Shown: in pieces, positions 58,676-64,000 of the stretch
How the letters are laid out: each line of letters starts with the position of its first letter
Position numbering within the stretch: position 1 is the stretch's first letter
Assembly: GCF_900107435.1 (NCBI RefSeq)
Contig: NZ_FNPZ01000003.1
Coordinates: 620,001 to 684,000 of the forward strand
Length of the DNA stretch: 64,000 nt
Reading direction: 5' to 3'
Source: Herbiconiux ginsengi
Lineage (GTDB): Bacteria > Actinomycetota > Actinomycetes > Actinomycetales > Microbacteriaceae
Made by a program: the position numbers and the translations under genes
The notes under the pieces: model-generated
What the model saw: the letters and a program-made list of their open reading frames with translations, nothing else
Database searches by the model: none
What the model was told of the DNA's origin: nothing

Positions 58676-59581
58676 TTAGGCGAAACCGCCGGCGATGGTC
58701 CAGGCGGGGCCCGCATCCGGAGCGTCGTCGCGGAGCACCGAAGCCTGGATGAGGCCGTAGGGGCGATCGTCGGCGTTGAAGACCTCGTTGTCGTTCGTGA
58801 GACCGAACGGAGCCAGGTCGTAGAGGAAATGGTGCTTGTTCGGCGCCGACATCCGAATCTCCGCGATGAACGGGTAGGCCTCCAGCACCGCCTTGCCCAT
58901 CTCGTAGAGCGTCTGCTGCAACGCCAGCGAGTGCACGGTGGCGAAGGTCGACACCATGATCTGCTTGATGCCGGCGTAGGTGGCCTCCCAGTCGACATCG
59001 GTCGTCGTGAAGCGCCATTGCGCCACCAATGAGGTGGCCATGATGCGGTCGGTCGTGGGCTGCAACAGCGTGTACTCGTCTTCGAGGAAACCGTGGAACT
59101 CCGACCCCGTGGTCTTCAGGATGACCAGGTCTTTGAACCCGCCGATCACCCATTCCCGTTGCGCGTCGCCCGAACCCTCGACCGTGATCGCGGCCGTGCG
59201 GATCTCCTGACCCTTGCGCACGAAGGTGAAGTCGTGCTCGGAGCCGTCGACCAGCACGCGCTCCCAGGCGAACTCCTCGATCTCGATCCGGGCACCCGAC
59301 ACCGGCTCCACGTCGTCGACGAAGTGGCGGGCCAGCTCGAGACCGTAGCTCTCGATCGAGAGGAGCCCCTTCTCCTTCGCGTAGGAGTAGGCGGTCTGCT
59401 TCTGCGTGTCGGTGGGGAGCACCGTGCCCTGGTCGCCCCGCAGGTGCGCCGCGTCGAAATCGCCCCGCAGCGCCGTGGAGACGTTCACGTCATGGATCTC
59501 GTGGCGCGGGGAATCACGGTAGATCCGCACGATGCGGTTCTCCGCTTTGCCGTACTGATGCGGACCGAGGATGATCGACAT
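58676..59581 (-). CDS. Urate oxidase (cofactor-free uricase)
   Basis: 301 aa tunnel-fold uricase, oxidising urate with O2 to 5-hydroxyisourate and H2O2. Features: MSIILGPHQYGKAENRIVRI start, the TVLPTDTQKQTAYSYAKE segment (catalytic Thr in PTDTQKQT, about residue 57), the central FVRKGQEIRTA and LVILKTTGSEFHGFL, and MSAPNKHHFLYDL near the C-terminus with the conserved asparagine-His pair. AGGGAG lies upstream of ATG 59581. An AT-rich patch (59690-59700) before it may hold its promoter. Same strand as allantoinase, 126 bases downstream of it. Confidence 0.95.
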   Translation of the reverse strand: MSIILGPHQYGKAENRIVRIYRDSPRHEIHDVNVSTALRGDFDAAHLRGDQGTVLPTDTQKQTAYSYAKEKGLLSIESYGLELARHFVDDVEPVSGARIEIEEFAWERVLVDGSEHDFTFVRKGQEIRTAAITVEGSGDAQREWVIGGFKDLVILKTTGSEFHGFLEDEYTLLQPTTDRIMATSLVAQWRFTTTDVDWEATYAGIKQIMVSTFATVHSLALQQTLYEMGKAVLEAYPFIAEIRMSAPNKHHFLYDLAPFGLTNDNEVFNADDRPYGLIQASVLRDDAPDAGPAWTIAGGFA

Positions 59582-59707
59582 GGTTCCTACTCCCTGCGCG
59601 GCGAGACATCGCAAGGCCACGCGCTTCCAGTCTGACGTGCGGTGCTGCGGGCCCGAGACGGATGCGCGCCTCGCCCGCAGGAATTAACGATCAATTTACG
59701 TGGCGAC

Positions 59708-61075
59708 TCAGGGCGTGGAACGCCGTTCGAGCAGGCGCCCCCGCGGCATCCGCTCACCGTCGGCCTCGCCGCGGAGGTACACCACTTCACCCGCCAACCA
59801 CGTGGTCTCGACGACCCCACGCAGGGTGCGGCCGTCGTAGGCCGAGACCGCGTTCTTGTGCTCGAGCTCCTCGGCGTGCACGGCGAACGATTCGTCGGGC
59901 GAGAACGCGACGAGATCGGCATCGGCGCCCACCGCGATGGCGCCCTTCACCTCGTCGAGACCGAGCAGGGCCGCCGTGTTCACCGCCATCCAGCCGAGCA
60001 CCCGCTCGAGCGGAATGCCACGCTCTCGTGCCGCCGTCCAGACCGCGGGGAAGCTCAGCTGCAGCCCGGAGATACCGCCCCAGGCCTCCTGGAAGTCACC
60101 GTCGCCAGCGAACTTCAGCTCGGCGGTGGAGGGGGAGTGGTCGGAGGCGATCAGGTCGATCGTGCCGTCGAGCAACGCCTCCCAGAGCAGGTCGCGGTTC
60201 GCCTCGTCGCGAATGGGCGGACAGCACTTGAACTGGGTGGCCCCGTCGGGGATGTGCTCGGCCGAGAAGCTGAGATAGTGCGGGCAGGTCTCGACCGTGA
60301 TCGGCAGCCCCTCGGCCTTCGCCGCGCGAATGGCACCGAGGGCCCGTGCGCTCGAGAGGTGCAGGATGTGGGCGCGTGCCCCCGTGGCGCGCACGCCGTC
60401 GATGACATGGGCGATCGCATCCTCCTCGGCCAGCTCGGGCCGTGACGCCACGAACGCGCCGTAGTCGGCGCCGCCGTGGTTGCCCGAACGATCGAGCACC
60501 TCGGGATCTTCGGCGTGCACGATGAGCAGCCCCCCGAACCCGGCGATCTCCGTGAGCGCCGAGCGCAGCTGGGCGGTCGAGAGATGCGGGAACTCGTCGA
60601 CCCCCGACGGAGAGAGGAACGCCTTGAACCCGAACACGCCGGCCGCCCAGAGCGGCTCGAGGGCGCCGAGGCTCGACGGGATGGCTCCGCCCCAGAACCC
60701 CACGTCGACGCTCGCCTGAGGAGCAGCCGCCGCGCGCTTGAGGTGAAGTGCCTCGACCGTCGTGGTGGGCGGGATGCTGTTCAGCGGCATGTCGACGATC
60801 GTGGTGACCCCTCCGGCCGCGGCCGCGCGCGTCGCCGTGGTGAAGCCCTCCCACTCCGTGCGACCCGGCTCGTTGACGTGCACGTGCGAGTCGACGATGC
60901 CGGGCACCAGAACCTGACCCTCGGGCAGGGTGACGACGGTGTGCGCCGGCACCTCCTCGTCGTGGTCGGCGATCGCCGCCACCACGCCGCCGCGCACGGC
61001 GATGGTGGCCGGCCGCCACCGCCCTTCGGTGAACACGGAAGAGGCGCGGATGGCGAGATCGTAGGGCTGAGACAT
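59708..61075 (-). CDS. allB: Allantoinase
   Basis: Binuclear-metal amidohydrolase opening allantoin to allantoate. DSHVHVNEPGRTEWEGF (HxH site, about residues 62-78), the lysine to be carboxylated in GVFGFKAFLSPSGVDEF, HAEDPEVL, HILHLSSARAL, and catalytic Asp in LIASDHSPS. 455 aa, standard. Together with uricase it forms a leftward pair; the other allantoin genes lie rightward upstream. Preceded by a 177-base spacer shared with the divergent MetF-like gene. Confidence 0.95.
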   Translation of the reverse strand: MSQPYDLAIRASSVFTEGRWRPATIAVRGGVVAAIADHDEEVPAHTVVTLPEGQVLVPGIVDSHVHVNEPGRTEWEGFTTATRAAAAGGVTTIVDMPLNSIPPTTTVEALHLKRAAAAPQASVDVGFWGGAIPSSLGALEPLWAAGVFGFKAFLSPSGVDEFPHLSTAQLRSALTEIAGFGGLLIVHAEDPEVLDRSGNHGGADYGAFVASRPELAEEDAIAHVIDGVRATGARAHILHLSSARALGAIRAAKAEGLPITVETCPHYLSFSAEHIPDGATQFKCCPPIRDEANRDLLWEALLDGTIDLIASDHSPSTAELKFAGDGDFQEAWGGISGLQLSFPAVWTAARERGIPLERVLGWMAVNTAALLGLDEVKGAIAVGADADLVAFSPDESFAVHAEELEHKNAVSAYDGRTLRGVVETTWLAGEVVYLRGEADGERMPRGRLLERRSTP

Positions 61076-61240
61076 CCGGGCTCCTGAGGGTGAGGCGGGT
61101 GGGGGCGAGAACGGGCTGACTGCTATTCCACACCATGTCGCTCACCCCGCGCACCCGACCGCCTCCAACGGGGGAGGGATTCGGGAGTCGTCGGCGATGT
61201 GGAGGAACGGACGCGAAACACAGCGGTCACAGGCCCCGGT

Positions 61241-61246
61241 TACCAT
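61241..61246 (+). promoter_or_regulatory. -10 element of the MetF-like gene
   Basis: TACCAT ends 7 bases before ATG 61253; leaderless start predicted. Confidence 0.5.
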
Positions 61247-61252
61247 GAGCGG

Positions 61253-62407
61253 ATGGTCGTCACCACCGAGCAGCGCCTCGCCTGCCCCAAGCACATGGAG
61301 TACGGTCCCTGCGGCGGCGTGGAGTTCGACGGCAGCTGCGAGGTCGGCGACTTCCGCTGCGTGTTCCTCGAGACGCCCACGGTGCGGTGGCACGGGATCG
61401 CGCCGAACCCGCTCTCGCCCACGGGCGTGGCGAACGCCGCCATCGAGGGTGCGGGCGCCGCCACCGGGCACGCGGTCGTGGCGGCCGGGCACGCTTCCGT
61501 CGACGTGCACCACCTCGCCGATGCCCACGAGTTCCCGGTCGCTCCTCAGCGGGGCGCGGCCGCGATGCGCGCCCTGCTGGCCGCTCGCCCCATCGTGGTC
61601 GCCGACTTCCCGGGCCGATCCGTCGACCGCGCCTCGCTCACCGACTGCGCGCAGGCCCTCGCCGGGCGGGTGGATGCGACGCTCGCCGGCGACTCCGGCC
61701 GGTCACGCGTGCAGTTCTCACCGAGCTACCGCGCCCAGCTGGTGCAGAACGAGGGGCTCGCCGTCTGGACGGGCCTGAATTGCCGTGACCGCAACCGCGT
61801 CGCCCTCGAGGGCGAGCTCGCCGGCCTCGCCGACGTGGGCGTGGCCGGCGTGCACTGCGTGACCGGCGATCACACGGCCACCGGCAACCGGCACGACGCC
61901 CTGCCCGTCTTCGACCTCGACTCCACCCAGCTCACCGCCCTCGCCCGCCAGGCCGGCCATCTCGTGTCGGTGGCCGAGGCGCCGCTCACTCCGCCCGTCG
62001 ACCGCCGCGCCGCCCGCCTGCACGAGAAGGTGCTCGCCGGCGCCGACGTCTGCTTCGTGAACCACTCGGGCGGCGTCGAACCCGTGCGCCGATTCATCGC
62101 CGAGAGCCACGGGCTGGGCATCGCGCCCGCCTTCATCCCGTGCGTGCCGATGGTGATCGACGCCGGGAGCGCGTCGCTGCTGAAGTCGTTCACGACACTG
62201 GTGCTGCCCGAGGGGTTCCTCGACGGCATCCTGCACGCCGCGCATCCGTACGACGCAGCACTGGATGCGATCACCCGGCTCTGCGAGGAGTTCCTGGCGG
62301 TCGATGGAGTGGCCGGCGTCAACCTCTCGGGCGGCCCTGCGGCGGGCGCCGAAGTGGCCTTCGCCGACGCGATGGGTGTGGTGGCCGAGCGACTCGGTCT
62401 CGGCTGA
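61253..62407 (+). CDS. Methylenetetrahydrofolate reductase-like protein with N-terminal Cys-rich (MetV-type) domain
   Basis: 384 aa. N-terminal Cys motif ACPKHMEYGPCGGVEFDGSC (residues 8-27) followed by EVGDFRCVF: the pattern of the 'MTHFR C-terminal'/MetV domain, thought to carry metal or iron-sulfur. The rest resembles a MetF-type TIM barrel (VVAGHASVDVHHLADAH; AGVHCVTGDHTATG; FIPCVPMVIDAGSA). The order is reversed relative to proteins where the Cys domain is C-terminal. Reaction unproven; a one-carbon folate role or a C1 role connected with glycine from ureidoglycine transamination is possible. Starts at ATG 61253, leaderless. Confidence 0.65.
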   Translation: MVVTTEQRLACPKHMEYGPCGGVEFDGSCEVGDFRCVFLETPTVRWHGIAPNPLSPTGVANAAIEGAGAATGHAVVAAGHASVDVHHLADAHEFPVAPQRGAAAMRALLAARPIVVADFPGRSVDRASLTDCAQALAGRVDATLAGDSGRSRVQFSPSYRAQLVQNEGLAVWTGLNCRDRNRVALEGELAGLADVGVAGVHCVTGDHTATGNRHDALPVFDLDSTQLTALARQAGHLVSVAEAPLTPPVDRRAARLHEKVLAGADVCFVNHSGGVEPVRRFIAESHGLGIAPAFIPCVPMVIDAGSASLLKSFTTLVLPEGFLDGILHAAHPYDAALDAITRLCEEFLAVDGVAGVNLSGGPAAGAEVAFADAMGVVAERLGLG

Positions 62408-62466
62408 CCGAACGCGTCCGCGGCACCGGATGCGCGGGGTCGCGCCGGATGAGAAGCTGTTCCTCA

Positions 62467-64000
62467 TGAGTGACCAGACACAATCCGGAACACCCGCCCC
62501 CCTGACCGTCACCGTCGGTCAGTACCTCGCCACCCGCCTCGTGCAGCTCGGCGCCCACCACGTCTTCGGCCTGCCGGGAGACTTCAACCTCAGCCTTCTC
62601 GATCAGATGGCGACGGTCGAAGGATTCCACTGGGTCGGTTCGACCAACGAGTTGAACGCCGCCTACGCGGCCGACGGCTACGCCCGCGTGCGCCGGGGCC
62701 TCGGCGCCCTCGTCACGACCTTCGGGGTGGGCGAGCTCTCGGCCATCAACGGGGTGGCGGGCAGCTACTCCGAAGACGTGCCCGTTGTGCAGATCACCGG
62801 GATGCCCACCACCGGCGCCCGCGCGGCCGGCACCCACCTCCACCACACCCTGATCGACGGCGACTACGACCACTTCTTGCGCGCCTATCGCGAGGTCACG
62901 GTCAGCGCGACCGTCGTCAAGGCGCAGACCGCCACACGCGACATCGACGCCGCGCTGATGACCGCGCTCCGTGAATCCAAGCCGGTGTACCTCGGCATCC
63001 CGAGCGACGTCGCCACCCTGCCGGTGCACGCCGCGAACCTGCGTACGCCTCTGGTGGCCGCGTCGAGCGACCGCAACGAGCTCGAGCGCTTCACGGCGAT
63101 GCTCGCCGAGACGGTGGCCCGCCACGACCAGGTGACCATGCTGGTCGGCTCGCAGGTGCACCGCTGCAGCCTCGAGGCGATCGTCCGCCAGATCGCCGAC
63201 CACGACGGCGTGTACATCGCTTCGCAGAACATGTCGAAAGCGGTGCTCGACGAGTCGCATCCGGCCAGCCTCGGCACCTACATGGGCGCCTTCACCCGGG
63301 TCGACGAGGCGCGCGCCGCCGTCGACGACGCGCCGCTCCTCGTTCTCGCGGGAACCGTGATGAGCGACTTCCTCACCGGCTTCTTCACGCAGCGCTTCGA
63401 CGAGGACGCCGCGATCGAGCTCGGCCTCACCACAGCCCGCATCGCCGACACCACCTTCTACGGCGTGCGGCTCGAAGACTCGCTGCGCGCCCTGCACGTC
63501 GTGTTGGGCCAGACCCCGCGGGCCGAGGTGCTGCCGGTGGGGCATCCGTCGGTCGCGGTCGCCGCCGCGCCCCTGGCGGGCGAACCGCTCGACCAGGAGT
63601 TCTTCTGGGCGGCCATCCAGGGCTGGCTGCGGCCCGGCACCACGGTGATCGCGGATGCCGGCACCTCGTTCTACGGCGCGCTCGATCTGGTGCTGCCCGA
63701 TGAATCCGACCTGCTCGGCCAAGCCGTCTGGTCGTCGATCGGCTACACGATCCCGGCGACGCTGGGCGCCTGCCTCGCGCAGCCGAAACGGCGGTCGGTG
63801 CTCTTCGTGGGCGACGGTGCGGCGCAGTTGACGGTGCAGGAGCTCGCCACGATCCTGCACCGCGGGTTCACTCCGGTGATCTTCCTGCTCAACAACGACG
63901 GCTACACCGTCGAGCGCAAGATCCAGAGTCCGTCGGCGGTCTACCAGGACATCACGCCGTGGGACTGGACGCTGATTCCCGCCGCGTTCGGCGCGGCCGA
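62467..64000 (+). CDS. Thiamine-diphosphate-dependent 2-oxoacid decarboxylase (3' end not in window)
   Basis: 511 complete codons are visible. TPP-enzyme of the pyruvate/indolepyruvate decarboxylase group: catalytic Glu in STNELNAAYAADGYAR (about residue 59), active-site histidine pair in THLHHTLIDGDYDHF, and the cofactor-binding GDGAAQLTVQELATIL then NNDGYTVERKIQ. These decarboxylate a 2-oxo acid to an aldehyde; indolepyruvate (auxin route) or branched-chain oxo acids are as likely as pyruvate. ATG 62467 has no strong ribosome binding site. Runs off the window end. Confidence 0.88.

Noticed and set aside
1-64000. CRISPR arrays, tRNA/rRNA genes, prophage or transposase genes
   Set aside because: Looked for regularly spaced repeats, tRNA-like cloverleaf ends and transposase motifs; none was convincing.

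Overview
This 64-kb window is one contiguous stretch of a high-GC actinobacterial chromosome. The core gene order (leuCD-murA-plsC-gpsA-ddl-DUF3515-thiL-rsmD-recG-coaD, and DUF177-rpmF-rnc-mutM), GTG starts and leaderless promoters point to Micrococcales, most likely Microbacteriaceae. The genus cannot be fixed from sequence alone. No rRNA, tRNA, CRISPR array, prophage or insertion sequence was seen.

Layout. 1-12.9 kb: housekeeping genes for leucine, peptidoglycan, phospholipid, thiamine, 16S rRNA modification, DNA repair and CoA. 13-32 kb: the four activities for making coenzyme F420 (cofE, cofC, fbiC, cofD), scattered on both strands and mixed with an F420-dependent LLM oxidoreductase, a YidC paralogue, a glycerol regulon (SorC regulator, glpD, glpF, glpK), guanine deaminase, and VOC and ABM-domain proteins. 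32-43 kb: a MocR-type regulator divergent from a reductive-pyrimidine-type catabolic operon (ureidopropionase, dihydropyrimidinase, a second F420-type LLM enzyme, a THI5-like ABC transporter, a beta-amino-acid transaminase), then a LysR regulator with a divergent 51-residue membrane peptide. 43.5-46.7 kb: DUF177-rpmF-rnc-mutM, then a decayed alkD gene. 46.8-61 kb: purine/allantoin degradation (FmdA-type amidase, AtzH-like/amidase fusion, ureidoglycine-glyoxylate aminotransferase, allantoate amidohydrolase, RpiR regulator, MobA-like protein, uraD, uraH, uricase, allantoinase), interrupted by a DUF222-HNH gene. 61-64 kb: a MetF-like protein and the start of a thiamine-diphosphate 2-oxoacid decarboxylase.

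How it works together. Guanine deaminase, uricase, UraH, UraD, allantoinase, AllC and the aminotransferase form a nearly complete route from purine bases to glycine plus oxalurate; xanthine dehydrogenase is not in the window. The AtzH-amidase fusion and the FmdA-type amidase are placed to finish oxalurate and oxamate breakdown. The pyrimidine operon has no recognisable PreT/PreA or PydA; an F420-type LLM oxidoreductase sits where the first redox step is expected, and F420 synthesis genes lie nearby.

Most notable: a twelve-fold Gly-X3 repeat tail on CofE; a likely AUU start for the ureidoglycine aminotransferase; two divergent gene pairs whose -10 elements share one TA step; about eleven leaderless genes with the -10 hexamer at the same distance from the start codon; and a family of long, sequence-variable intergenic palindromes.
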